Assembly (NCBI GenBank): GCA_009663005.1
Contig: VIGQ01000283.1
Location: forward strand, 47,501-57,500
DNA length: 10,000 bases
Direction: 5' to 3'
Origin: Actinidia chinensis
Lineage: Eukaryota > Streptophyta > Magnoliopsida > Ericales > Actinidiaceae
Numbering within the stretch: position 1 is the first letter of the stretch; each line of letters opens with the position of its first letter. The translations under genes and the position numbers were made by a program. The notes beneath the pieces were generated by a model, which did no database searches, was not told the origin of the DNA, and saw only the letters and a program-made list of their open reading frames with translations. Shown piece after piece: positions 1-8,522 of this stretch.

Positions 1-54
1 AAAACCTTGGTTTAGATTAAAATGAGAAGTTATGAAATTTGGTTGTTGATGTTT

Positions 55-427
55 GATGTCCGACACCTAGGTGTTGGTGGTCGACACCTTTGAAAGGCAA
101 ATGTTATTCAAAATTTGCTACTGATGGTTGGTGCTGGACTTGGTGTCAAACACTTTGAATAGTAAAAATCTAATTTTTTGGGCTACTGATGGTTGGTACA
201 TGACCTTGGTGTCAACACCTTTGATGTTGAATAGTAAAAATTATTCTTTTTGGCTATGATGGTTGGTGCGCCTTGGTGTCGACACCTGAATAGTGAAAAT
301 TCATATTTGGCTTACTGACATTTGGTGTTGCTGAACGGGTGTCGACACTTGAGCAGAGAAAATATGAGTTTTTTTTTGGGCTACTGACATTGGGGTCGAC
401 ACCAGGATATTCAGGTGTCGGACACCT
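55..427 (+). repeat. GGTGTCGACACC palindrome array in the 5' LTR
   Basis: About eight copies of a 12-bp palindrome, mostly imperfect, sit in units of roughly 60 bp. The unit reads approximately 'ttggctactgatggttggtg', then 'ctgaccttggtgtcgacacc', then 'tttgaatagtaaaaatt'. A perfect copy is at 275-286. Variants are near 55-67, 76-88 (one extra g), 142-153 (gtcaaacac), 208-219 (gtcaacacc), 338-349, 392-403 and 413-427. The copies become dissimilar at both ends of the array. The function is unknown. The repeat is inside the LTR, close downstream of the promoter, so it would be transcribed in R/U5. Confidence 0.85.
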
Positions 428-897
428 AAAATTTGGAAAAGTAAAAAAAAATATCTATATATTTTTTTAAATGGCTTGACTTTTTAGCAATGAGAATATT
501 TTGTTATTTTTATTGTTACAAATTACTTTTTAATAAATGTACAATTGTCAATGTGTGGAAATTTAAAGAATGTGAATTTATGGATTTGTGCTTGGAAAGG
601 TGAATATAGTTTTGTGTAAATAGTTATGAGTATTGTTTCAATAAGCTTATTATGATTGATAGTTTTGATGCATATATTGCAATAGTTACACTTTAATTCG
701 TGCTAAATTTAACATGGATTTATGTGGTTGCATTATTTGTGATAAATGCAACATGGATGTATGGTTGAACTTGTGGAACAATATAGAAGTTTGTGCTTTG
801 CGGGGAAGTTGGGAATGATGTGATATGACTCGTTAGGATATGTGAGTTTAGTACATTAGTTTACCCCGGATAAGATGGTTTGGATTAACCTAGTTAA

Positions 898-1036
898 AAG
901 TCTAGATGGCAAATGTATCGAAGGGAATGATGTCTAATAAACCCCACGGTGAAGTCCGAAAAGTGACAATAAGTCCCTAGATGGCAATGGGAACGGGGGA
1001 ATGTCCATAGCCCACGGTAAAGTCCGGAAGTTGACG
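898..1036 (+). repeat. Tandem repeat of ~70 bp, two units (5' LTR)
   Basis: Two adjacent units (about 898-969 and 970-1036) each begin 'agtc.tagatggca', pass through 'cccacggt.aagtccg' and end 'tgaca' or 'tgacg'. The same unit occurs three times in the 3' LTR at about 7321-7535. I see no open reading frame or known motif that would explain it. Confidence 0.85.
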
Positions 1037-1527
1037 GGGGTTGTCTCATGTGCTTAGTGCATAATGAGGTTGGTTAAGAAATTGCCTAGGCGTGTCAATT
1101 CAAGAAATATGGAAACTTGGATATTTGGTGAAATCACGATTTGTGACGTATGTTTTGGTGTGAATGAAAGCATAGTATTTTACATCATGTTTCATCATAT
1201 TATTTATTATCATGTTTTGGCTTGAGCTTTTCAAGTCCATTGTTAAATCCTTTAAGATAACTTCACCTTTACTATAAAATGAATTTCAAGTACCGAGGGT
1301 TATGCCTGAATCGTGGGCACGTGGTTGTTGTAATTGTGTTTTGTTTTTGATAAACATGTTAAGGACTATTTTGGGAATTGTAATTATCGTTTGGCCCCGT
1401 TGTGGGCATTGTCCATGGGATAATCATTTGTTTTGTATTTGATAGCTCATGGAGAGCTGGGCCCACTGAGGGATTAGTTGTCGTACTCTGATGTAATAAT
1501 TATGTATTATATATTATTAGAGTTGGT

Positions 1528-1559
<32 letters not shown>

Positions 1560-1592
1560 AGCCGGGTCTTGGTTTGATCGGGGCATGACAAA

Positions 1593-1612
1593 TGGTATCA
1601 GAGGCTCTAGGT
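1593..1612 (+). other. Primer-binding site, initiator Met-tRNA type
   Basis: TGGTATCAGAG at 1593-1603 is complementary to the 3' end of plant initiator methionine tRNA. It starts two bases after the LTR terminus CA at 1589-1590, the expected position for priming minus-strand DNA synthesis. The following 'gctctaggtt' carries a likely one-base insertion relative to the usual sequence. The leader to the gag start (1613-1832) shows nothing else recognisable. Confidence 0.9.
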
Positions 1613-1832
1613 TCGAATACCTATATGAGCCGTGGGGTGGTTAGACCACGTTTGGTTTAAATGTCCTAAGTATTGAGGGGACATGTTAGGGTGCTATTTA
1701 TGTGAGAGGGATAACATAACGTATTTCTACATTTTTATTAAATTGCTATGGTATAGCATGTTTATGACTTAAAATCATAAATGAGTATGATTTATCTTTA
1801 CTGGCCCTTTCTTGTGGCCATTTGTGTAGAAC

Positions 1833-3160
1833 ATGCCACCACGCACGCGAGAGGTCGCGCTAATTACTTACGGAGCTCGGGGGGGGTCTTGGACGACGCG
1901 GGTCTCGTAGGAATCAATGACGATGATACTATAGTAATCACCAAGAGTCGTGATGGAGGTGGGGCAAGTGCTCCAGGAGGAAATGTGGAGGTGGCTCAAA
2001 TAAACCCTATAATTTTGGGTGGGTGGCGCCGAATTTTGAAGGATTTTCACCAGCCTTGAGCAAGTGGTGAGAAACAACTGTGCAAACTATGCAAGTGCCA
2101 GTTAGCACGACAGAGAGTAGGGTTTACCCCCCAAGCCTGAACAGCCTTTCTTCAACTACCTAACGTCCACCAACGTTCAAGTGAGAAACCGAACCGTTAG
2201 TTACGGAAGACTGGCTTGAACAAGTCACTAGAGAAGGCATTGATACAATCTTAGTGCTGAGGAAGACTTGAGGGTGTTGTTTGCATCCTCCAATTGCAAA
2301 GGGGGATGCCCCCATGGTGGAAGACCATGGAGGAAGTGTAGCAGAAGTGGGAGCTTTCAGAAAGCTTTCCTGATCAAATTTTATACACGGATAGCGCTAG
2401 GAGCGTTGATGATGGAATTTATTAATTTGGTTCGGACGCAATGAACCGTGGCGCATATGAGGCCAAGTTTACTTACTTGTCAAGGTTTTGCAAAAGCGTT
2501 GTGCGGACGGAAGAGGAGAAAGCCAAACAGTCTATGCGGGGGCTTAAGGCCGTCCCTAAGGATAAATTGGCAGAAATTGAATCAAAGTTTACTCGACATG
2601 GTCACGCATTCGGCTGCCATTGAGGAGATTTTGAATGACTAGGAGATTCAAAATCCTAGTCCACAGCATGAGGGGGCAGGCAATCAGTCCGGAGGGGCGT
2701 TCTCTTCTAAGAAGCCAAGACTTTTACTACAACAACAGCAGTATCCAGCGAGGTCTTCACCCGCCACTCTGTTGTAATCATCCGGCCAACATCCTCGGGG
2801 AGGGCTGATTTGTTTGTTGTCATCAACCGGGTCATCCGTCTAGTGGGACTGCCCACTGAAGGTCAGCAGCGCAGTCGCAGCAGGGGGGACAATCCACATC
2901 CGGCACAGGGACAAGCAACTAGTCAGGGGTCACCTACCTGCTATCGTTGTGGTTAGGTGGGTCATATCAGTCTACAGTGCACCCGAGGAGAACAATCAAA
3001 GAGCTAACGGGGTCGCAACAACCTACTCGTTAGTTCCAGCCCTCGAGGGCTACTCCTCACCCAGCTTTACATCATCACGACTTCATATCAGTCCAGACCA
3101 CAGTCTGTAGCTCATCAGGGTCAGAAGGACACATGGGCGGGTTTTACGCTATGACTCATG
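1833..3160 (+). pseudogene. gag: gag remnant (capsid domain and CCHC zinc knuckle), broken
   Basis: Gag would form the virus-like particle and bind the element RNA. A plausible start is ATG at 1833, reading MPPRTREV; N-termini beginning MPP followed by basic residues are common in this group. That frame stops at about 1910. Later pieces are FTSLEQVVRNN (about 2046-2078), TEDWLEQV (2203-2226, in another frame), WWKTMEEV (2315-2338, third frame, followed by TAG) and AYEAKFTYLSRFCKSV in the run 2441-2623. These match the conserved retrotransposon gag domain in order. A Gln-rich linker follows near 2640-2760. The zinc knuckle C-x2-C-x4-H-x4-C is at 2939-2980 (CYRCG, stop, VGHISLQC): all four ligands are kept but an in-frame TAG lies inside it. 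All three frames are used, so this is not translatable as one protein. The 3' boundary is approximate. Confidence 0.88.
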
Positions 3161-3600
3161 CAGCGTGACCCGTCCGGGTATAGCAGGACAGCAGGAACAA
3201 GAACCACGTTTGGATACCTCTATTGGGCGAGTACGTGTTACTTATTTTATTCGTGGGCTCGTGTTCTCATCGACACGGGAGCATCACATTCATTCATTTT
3301 CATCATCTTTTTTCTTTGGCATTGAATTAGAGATTGAGTTTAGATTCATTGCTTATGTAGACACTCCATTGGGGGTAAGATCGATTTGAGAGGTTTGTCG
3401 ATCTTGTGAGTTGAGATCGCTGATCGCATTTCGTGTCGATTTATCGTATTAGACAGACTTCTTTGACGTAACCCTTGTATGGATTGGTTGACCGGGCTAA
3501 TTAGTCCATGATAGACTGTGTTCGAACATCGAGTAACCCTTTTTGTAAACCACTGAGGGAGATCGTTTTCATTTTGTGGGAGATCGAGGCGTGGTTTTGT
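3161..3600 (+). pseudogene. Retroviral-type aspartic protease remnant
   Basis: The protease would cut the Gag-Pol polyprotein. The active-site motif is clear: VLIDTGASHSFI at 3263-3298, with the catalytic Asp codon at 3272-3274. Downstream, VDTPLG (about 3357-3374), a VEIADRI-like piece (about 3411-3431) and MDWLTGLI (about 3480-3503) are conserved landmarks of the plant Ty3/gypsy protease, followed by FEHRVTLF before 3545. They lie in different frames with several stops, and the usual conserved flap region cannot be followed continuously. The length is close to normal, so decay is by small changes rather than a large deletion. Domain edges are estimates. Confidence 0.85.
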
Positions 3601-3669
3601 CCCTTTCGTCTACTGAGAGCGTAGGCAAGGGGAGTTTGAATTTTTCCTTTTCTCGCGTGTTTGTTAATG

Positions 3670-4600
3670 AAGGTAGGGTAGATATTGTGGCCTTGCCACC
3701 AGTGGTTTGTGAATTTTCGGATGTCTTTCCTGAGAATTTGATAGAGTTATACCACCACACCGGGAGATTGAATTCTCCATTGAATCTTATACCGGGCACT
3801 CTGCGGCCCATATCGTAACCAACCGTTATCATTTTGCACCGGCAGAGCTGGCAAGAACTGAAAGTTCAATTCAAGAATTTTTGGATAAAGCTTTATCCGA
3901 CCTAGTCGCATCACCATGGGGAGCTATCGGCTTTTATTTGCTAAGAAGAAAGGATGGATCGACTTAGAATGTGTGTAGATTCTCACGATTTGAATCGTGT
4001 GACAATACAGAACAAGTATCACTTCCGAGGATCGCTGACTTATTTACCAGTGAAAGGTTTCGAGTTGTTTCTCGAAAATGACTTAGATCGGTATACCATC
4101 AATTGCGATCAAGAGGAGATATTGCGAAGACGACTTTTGCTCAGCTATGGGCATTAGGGTTTCTTGTGTGCCATTTGGTCTTACGAACGCACCCCCCAGC
4201 ACCTTTCATGGATTTGAAAATGATCGTATCTTCAATCCATACTTGACCGTTTCGTGGTCGTGTCGTGGACGACATCTTGATCTAACTCGCCATCGGTTGA
4301 GTCACTGAGGAGCATTTGAGAATAGTTGGTTACACTCTTGAAGAGCACCGTTTGTATGCTAAGTTTGCAATGGCGAAGTTTTTGTACCTAGGTAAAATTC
4401 TGGTCCCTTTGTGTCCGGAGGTGGAGTAGCGGTGGATCATAAAAGATTGAAGCAGTGATGAATTGGGAATGGCCGAATTCCGTAATTTGAAATTTCGTAG
4501 TTTCTTGGTTTAGCTGGTTACTACCGCATTTGTAGAGACTTTTCCAGACTAGCGGCACCATACTCGACTTACGAGAAGGATTCGTTTTGGTTGGAATGAT
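3670..4600 (+). pseudogene. Reverse transcriptase remnant
   Basis: RT would copy the element RNA into DNA. The domain entry reads VALPPVVCEFSDVFPE at about 3690-3737. Next come RMCVD at 3966-3980 and DLNRVTIQNKY just after it, VPFGLTNAP at 4168-4194, and the catalytic box VVDDILI at 4262-4282. Both catalytic aspartates of that box are kept (4268-4273), but TAA follows at 4283 where this group has Tyr. The thumb-side landmark GLAGYYR is at 4507-4527, followed by DFSRLAAP. The motifs lie in three frames (entry and RMCVD in one, VPFGLTNAP and GLAGYYR in another, VDDILI in the third), so at least three frame changes separate them. Spacing is near the family norm, so no large segment is lost. Confidence 0.92.
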
Positions 4601-5000
4601 GCGTGCAAGCATCTTTCAAGAGCGCTTAAAAGGACTGACTTCGGCAACCAATTCTTGTTATAATAAACCCGAGCGAGGGTTGGGGTATAACCGTGTACTG
4701 CGATGCTTCCCGTGAAATCTTTGGGTTGCGTATTGAGCAGTTGGTTAAGTGATTGCGTTGGTTCTCGTCAGTTAAAGACGCACGAACAAATTATCCGACA
4801 CATGACTTCGAACTTGCGGCCGTTTATTTTGCAGTTTGAAAGTTGGAGGCACTACTTGTACTGAGAGCGATTTGGAGTGTTTCAGACCACAAGAGCCTTG
4901 AAGTACTTGTTCACCCAGAAAGACTTGAACTTGAGGAACGGCGTTGATGGAGTACATGGAAGACTATGACTTCATTTAGCAATATCACCCACCCCGGGGG
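4601..5000 (+). pseudogene. RNase H remnant of pol
   Basis: This domain would degrade the RNA strand of the RNA/DNA hybrid. TVYCDASRE at 4690-4716 carries the first catalytic Asp (codon 4702-4704). YPTHDFELAAVYFAV at 4792-4836 carries the catalytic Glu (codon 4810-4812) and is followed by TGA. LKYLFTQKDLNLR at 4898-4936 is in another frame, and a weak HPGKANV-like end appears near 4988-5010. The order is that of plant Ty3/gypsy pol, directly after RT. A third catalytic Asp would be expected in the 'S/TDHKSL' stretch near 4880-4900; there the frame reads differently, so its state is unclear. Confidence 0.88.
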
Positions 5001-5790
5001 AAAGGCGAACGTTTTGGGGTCGTTGCACTTATTAGAAATCGTTAGTGTTTTGTCGAGCATTTCCATCGCATTGAGTGGAGATGCTTCAGGATATCGGGAG
5101 TTGATTTACTTCTCGGCGAAACGAACGAGTTTTGCTACGTTGTTCACAGTGTCTGCGAACCATCTATCATCAATAGGGTCATTGAGGCACAACAGCAAGA
5201 TGTGAGAGGTCAAACGATTTGTTTGCGATCATATTGCTAGAGGTTAGGACCGACATGTTGGGTTTTGCATTCGGACAGGGGTTTGGTATAAGTCCTAGAT
5301 TATTTATACCTTTGTCTTGTAGAGACGACGTTCTTCGTGAGTTTCATTCAGTCACGACTTGCAGTCCATCCTGGAGGGACTAAGGATGTATCATGATTGT
5401 GTCGCCCATTTGGTGGAGGTCCGAATGAAGAAAGATGGTTCTTTATTCGTTTCAACAGTGTTGATCTTGTCAGCCCAAGTGAAAGGCGACGAACACCAGA
5501 AGCAGCAGGTTGCTACAGCCATTTACCGTTGTCGAGTGGAAATGGGAGCACATCCACTATGACTTTGTTACGGGTTGACCCTAGATCATTGAGAGGCATG
5601 ATGCACGTTGGTGTCATAGGGTCGTTTGACAAAAATTTAGCATTTTCTCCTAATTCCGTTTGCAAATTCGCAGAGGGATCTTGGTTCATTTATGTCGAAG
5701 ATCGTGTAGACTTCATGGGTTCCCGTATCTATCGTTCGGATAGAGTCAGTTTTACATCGCTCTTAGGGTTCAAAAATTTTTCTTCTTTGT
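5001..5790 (+). pseudogene. Integrase remnant, truncated after the second catalytic Asp
   Basis: Integrase would insert the cDNA into the host genome. The N-terminal zinc-binding region is traceable: 'cttcgtgagtttcattca' near 5331-5350 gives LREFHS, AVHPGGTKD follows in another frame, and the C-x2-C pair is at 5459-5470 with a TGA between the cysteines. The core begins WEHIHYDFVTG, with the first catalytic Asp at 5561-5563. The second catalytic Asp is in SDR at 5736-5744, about 59 codons later, near the usual spacing. Recognisable sequence continues to about 5790 and then the 3' LTR starts at 5823. The catalytic Glu, expected about 35 residues after the second Asp, would fall inside the LTR, so it and the whole C-terminal region are absent. 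Confidence 0.87.
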
Positions 5791-5822
5791 TTTTTATGAC
5801 GGTAAGTAAGATGCAAGTGTGA
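5791..5822 (+). other. Polypurine-tract position before the 3' LTR (degenerate)
   Basis: Plus-strand priming needs a purine run immediately before the 3' LTR. Here 5801-5815 reads 'ggtaagtaagatgca', purine-rich but interrupted by T and C, and no clean run is present. Either the tract has decayed or it was lost with the 3' part of pol. Confidence 0.35.
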
Positions 5823-5829
5823 TGTCATG

Positions 5830-5854
5830 TATATATATATATATATGTATATAT
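5830..5854 (+). repeat. (TA)n microsatellite near the start of U3
   Basis: A run of alternating T and A interrupted once by G, starting seven bases inside the 3' LTR. It is probably variable between copies. Confidence 0.9.
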
Positions 5855-5971
5855 GAAACTTACCATGTTATAAAATGAAGTTGAATTTTTATTTGGATTG
5901 AAGTTGGGGTGTAAGAGTGAGGCCAAAATAATTGGACCCAATGGACCTAATGTTAATTAGTGGGTTTGTGC

Positions 5972-6000
5972 TTGGGCCAAAAACAAAGCCCAAGGCCCAA
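5972..6000 (+). promoter_or_regulatory. Cluster of TGGGCC/GGCCCA (site II-like) motifs in U3
   Basis: TGGGCC (5973-5978), AGCCCA (5987-5992) and GGCCCA (5994-5999) lie within 29 bp. TTGGGCC and GGCCCAA form a 7-bp inverted repeat. TGGGCC/T is the known plant site II element bound by TCP-type factors in promoters of cell-cycle and ribosomal-protein genes. That this LTR uses it is inference. It lies about 370 bp upstream of the TATA box. Confidence 0.45.
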
Positions 6001-6366
6001 GGAGGGCATTTAGGTCATTTTCTATTTTGGGACCTAAAAACATTAATGCCAATTTTATTTGGCATTTATTGGGAGCTTCTGCTTCTTCCACTTTTCTCTC
6101 TAGGTTTAAGACAAAATGTGAGCTTAGATCTAGAGAGGTTGGAGGTGAATCTTTGATAGGGGTTCTTTGGGAGAATTGTTATCTAACTGCGAGGGCTACG
6201 CGTAGAGCCAAGAATATATAGAATCGGAGCAATCGGAATTGTGGGCCTCACCATTGTTGTGGAGCTTTGCATTCTTGGATTTGAGGTAAAGGGGGTGTTC
6301 CTGGTGGGGTTTTACTTGGGATTGTTTTAAGGGCTTATCTAAAATCTATTGAGATAGTATTTTGTG

Positions 6367-6380
6367 TATAAAAACCCTAA
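6367..6380 (+). promoter_or_regulatory. LTR core promoter: TATA box fused to a telo-box
   Basis: TATAAAAA at 6367-6374 is a good plant TATA box, in the expected U3 position about 1.7 kb before the LTR end. It overlaps AAACCCTAA at 6372-6380, the telo-box found in plant promoters of growth-related genes. Transcription would start near 6395-6405, making the first base of the window almost the start of R in the 5' LTR. The start site is predicted from TATA spacing only. Confidence 0.6.
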
Positions 6381-6434
6381 ATGAAAAAACTTGTTTAGAT
6401 TAAGATGAGAAGTTATGAAATTTGGGTGTTGAGT

Positions 6435-6855
6435 GGTGTCACACCTAGGTGTTGGTGTCGACACCTTGTGAAGGAGGAAATTGAGAATACGGATACTGAT
6501 GTGGGTTGGTGTCGACACCTAGGAAGTTGGGTCGACACCTTTGAAAGTCAAATGTTCAAAAATTTGCTCTGATGGTTGGTGCTGCATTGGTGTACAACAC
6601 TTTGAAATATTAAAAAATCAGATTTTGGCTATGATGGTGGTGCTGACCTTGGTGTCAAACACTTGAATAGTAAAATTTATATTTTGGCTACTATGGTTGG
6701 TGCTTAACTTGGTGTGGACACCTTGAATAGTGAAATTCATATTTTAGCTACTAACATTTGGTGCTGACACTGGTGTCGACACCTTGAGCAGGAAATGTAA
6801 AGTTTTTGGCTACTGGACAATGGTGTCGACAACCAGATTTCAGGTGTCGACACCT
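6435..6855 (+). repeat. GGTGTCGACACC palindrome array in the 3' LTR
   Basis: About ten copies. Perfect ones are at 6454-6465, 6508-6519, 6772-6783 and 6843-6854. Imperfect ones are at 6435-6445, 6529-6539, 6589-6600, 6651-6662, 6711-6722 and 6822-6834. The central copies sit in units of about 60 bp with the same flanks as in the 5' LTR. Compared with the 5' LTR there is an extra stretch of about 67 bp near 6465-6530 with two more copies. Confidence 0.88.
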
Positions 6856-7320
6856 TAAATTTTTGGAACAGTAAAAAAAATAAATTTTTTTTTTTTAAAG
6901 GCTTTCCTTTTAGCATGAGAATATTTTATATATTTTATTGTTACATTAATTTTTAATAAATGTAACAATTGCATGTGTGAAAAATTGTAAAGATGTGAAT
7001 TTATGGATTTGTGCTTGGAATGGTTAGTTAAGTTTTGTGTAAATAGTTAATGATATTGGTCAATAATAGCTTTTATTATTGATATTTTGAATGCATATAT
7101 TGCATATATTACATTTAATTCGTGCTAAAGTAACATGGATGGATTTGTGTTGTAATTTATTTGTGATAAAATGAAAAACATGGATGTATGGTTGAACTTG
7201 TGGAAATATTAAAGTTTGTGCTTCGTGGGAAGTTGGGAAATGATGTGAGATGACTCGTTAGGAATATGTGGAGTTTAGTACATAGGTACCGGATAAGATG
7301 GTTTGGATTAAGCCTAAGTT

Positions 7321-7535
7321 AAAGTCCTAGATGGCAAATGGACGAAGGAATGTTCATAGCCCACGGTAAAAGGTCCGGAAGTTGACAATAAAGTCCTAGA
7401 TGGCCAATGGGTACGGAGGAAATGGCATAGCCCACGGCTGAAAGTCCGGGAAGTTGACAAAACGAAAGTCCTAGATGGCAACGATACGGAGGGAATGTCA
7501 AGCCCACGGTGAAAGTCCGGGAAGGTTGACGGGGG
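7321..7535 (+). repeat. Tandem repeat of ~70 bp, three units (3' LTR)
   Basis: Three units at about 7321-7389, 7390-7464 and 7465-7535 each contain 'aagtcctagatggc', 'cccacggt' and 'aagtccgg.aag.ttgac'. It corresponds to the two-unit array at 898-1036. Because each unit is near a multiple of three, the reverse strand holds a 74-codon open frame with periodic residues; this is a by-product of the repeat. Confidence 0.88.
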
Positions 7536-8073
7536 TTGTTCATGTGCTTAGTGCATAATGAGGTTGGTTAGAAAATTGGCCAAAGGCGGTTCATTCAAAG
7601 AAATATGGAAAAGGTGGAGATTTGTGAAATCACGAATTGTGAAGTATGTTGTGGTGTGAATGAAAGCATAGTATTTTACATCATGTTTTCATCATATTAT
7701 TAGTTGTTATCATGGTTGGCTTGATGCTTCAAGTCCATGGTAAATCTTTTCAAGATAACTCACCATTTACTTATAAAATGAATTTCAGGTACCGAGGGTT
7801 ATCCGAATCGTGAGGCGGTGGTTGTATTGTGTTTTGTTTTTGGATAAACATTTTAAGGGACTATTTGGGAATGTAATTATTTTGGCCCGGTGTGGCATTG
7901 TCCATGGGATATCATTTGTTTGTATTTGATAGCTCATAGAGAGCATGTCCCACGGGAGGGATTAGTTGTCGACTATGATGTAATGATTATGGATTATTAA
8001 TATTTAGTTGGATTTTCCGCCATGTGGGTGTTTGCTTAGGTGGGCCGGGTCTTGGTTTGACCGGGGCTTGATA

Positions 8074-8509
8074 GTAGTTTAGACAAAAAAATTACTTGGG
8101 GAGAGTTTGAGTGTTTATCTTATTACAAAGTCAAATACTAAGAGTTGAGTGATTCCTATTACAAGTAAAATACTAGGAAGTTGGAGTGGGTTTGGACAAA
8201 AGCATTGCATAGAAATGAGCTGAGCACTTGGTAATGAGGCCCCTACATTGTAATTGTTGATTGCAAGTAAGGGAAGAAGATTTGCGGAGGTCTTGGGAGG
8301 ACGTAGATTTTTTTGAAAAAACTTTTTGAAAAGTTGTGATCGAACCTCGGTAATCTGATGTCCTTCTTTGAGTTTGAATTCTCATTTAATAATTGCTTAT
8401 ATTGCTTTGCCACATAAATTAATTTATACATTGATGATAGAGATAAGCTTTTGTTCTAATAATCAGATGTAATTAAATTTTAGAAAAACCTATGTCACCT
8501 CGCCCTTCT
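8074..8509. other. Unassigned flank between the two elements; one short direct repeat
   Basis: No coding motif or RNA gene could be recognised. The one visible structure is a direct repeat, 'attacaaagtcaaatacta' (8122-8151) and 'attacaagtaaaatactag' (8158-8188), each copy continuing to a 'gagtg' end. Reverse-strand open frames at 8173-8431 have no recognisable product. If element 1 inserted here, the five bases after its end (GTAGT, 8074-8078) would be the right copy of the target-site duplication. Confidence 0.5.
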
Positions 8510-8522
8510 TGGTTGTCTTTGG

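Larger units (their letters stand above)
1..1590 (+). repeat. 5' LTR of element 1 (partial, lacks most of U3)
   Basis: This segment aligns along its whole length with 6384-8073. Shared landmarks include the start TTTAGATTAA, the GGTGTCGACACC array, the 'tagatggc...cccacgg' tandem repeat, 'gtaccgagggttat' and the terminal 'gccgggtcttggtttga'. It ends CATGACA at 1584-1590, the exact inverse of TGTCATG at the start of the 3' LTR (5823-5829). The primer-binding site follows two bases later. The window opens a few bases downstream of where the TATA box would lie, so nearly all of U3 is outside. It is about 100 bp shorter than the matching part of the 3' LTR because it has fewer repeat units in both internal arrays. 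It contains no gene. Confidence 0.93.
1..8073 (+). mobile_element. Decayed Ty3/gypsy LTR retrotransposon, probably a Tekay/Del-type chromovirus (left end outside window)
   Basis: The layout is LTR, primer-binding site, gag, protease, reverse transcriptase, RNase H, truncated integrase, LTR. The order RT, RNase H, then integrase defines Ty3/gypsy rather than Ty1/copia, where integrase precedes RT. The gag segment reading AYEAKFTYLSRF and the pol start reading VCEFSDVFPE resemble plant Tekay/Del elements; this lineage call is from memory of the family and is moderate only, because the chromodomain that would confirm it is missing. The coding region changes frame many times and carries stops, so the copy cannot be autonomous. 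The internal region is about 4.2 kb (1591-5822), short for the family, with the loss at the 3' end of pol. The left end and left target-site duplication lie outside the window. Confidence 0.93.
5823..8073 (+). repeat. 3' LTR of element 1 (complete, 2251 bp)
   Basis: It starts TGTCATG (5823-5829), the exact inverse of CATGACA at the end of the 5' LTR. Its own end, CTTGATA at 8067-8073, is that terminus with two substitutions. The U3 part (5823 to about 6395) has a TA microsatellite, GGCCCA-type motifs and a TATA box. The rest aligns to the 5' LTR from position 1 onward. The U3 part has no second copy in this window, so its left boundary rests on the terminal inverted repeat and on where pol ends. 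The short open frames at 5932-6221 have no recognisable product and lie in U3. Confidence 0.87.

Noticed and set aside
1781..2059. Open frame of 92 codons on the + strand
   Set aside because: It starts in the leader and overlaps the gag start in another frame. Gag-like pieces (ATG 1833, FTSLEQVV at 2046) are in a different frame. It could hold a frameshifted gag segment, but it shows no conserved motif.
3569..3832. - strand open frame of 87 codons
   Set aside because: It is antisense to the protease-RT junction, where the + strand shows the authentic VALPPVVCEFSDVFPE motif.
5397..5822. The 141-codon + strand open frame as an intact gene
   Set aside because: Only its last part (SDRVSFTS) is in the integrase frame. 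The first catalytic Asp and the zinc-binding cysteines are in another frame, so it is a chance joining of in-frame and out-of-frame pol.
5932..6221. Two overlapping + strand open frames (74 and 64 codons)
   Set aside because: They lie in U3 upstream of the TATA box, overlap each other and show no known motif.
7319..7543. Open frame of 74 codons on the - strand with repeated residues (CHLGL, CQLPGL)
   Set aside because: It lies wholly within the ~70-bp LTR tandem repeat, and the periodic residues are the DNA repeat read in frame. No product is recognisable.
1..8073. A functional, currently mobile element
   Set aside because: As given, every coding domain has stops or frame changes and the integrase lacks its catalytic Glu. 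Even if indels are sequence errors, the missing 3' part of pol remains.
8173..8431. Two overlapping - strand open frames
   Set aside because: No recognisable domain, low-complexity Lys/Phe/Ser content, and no support from neighbouring sequence.
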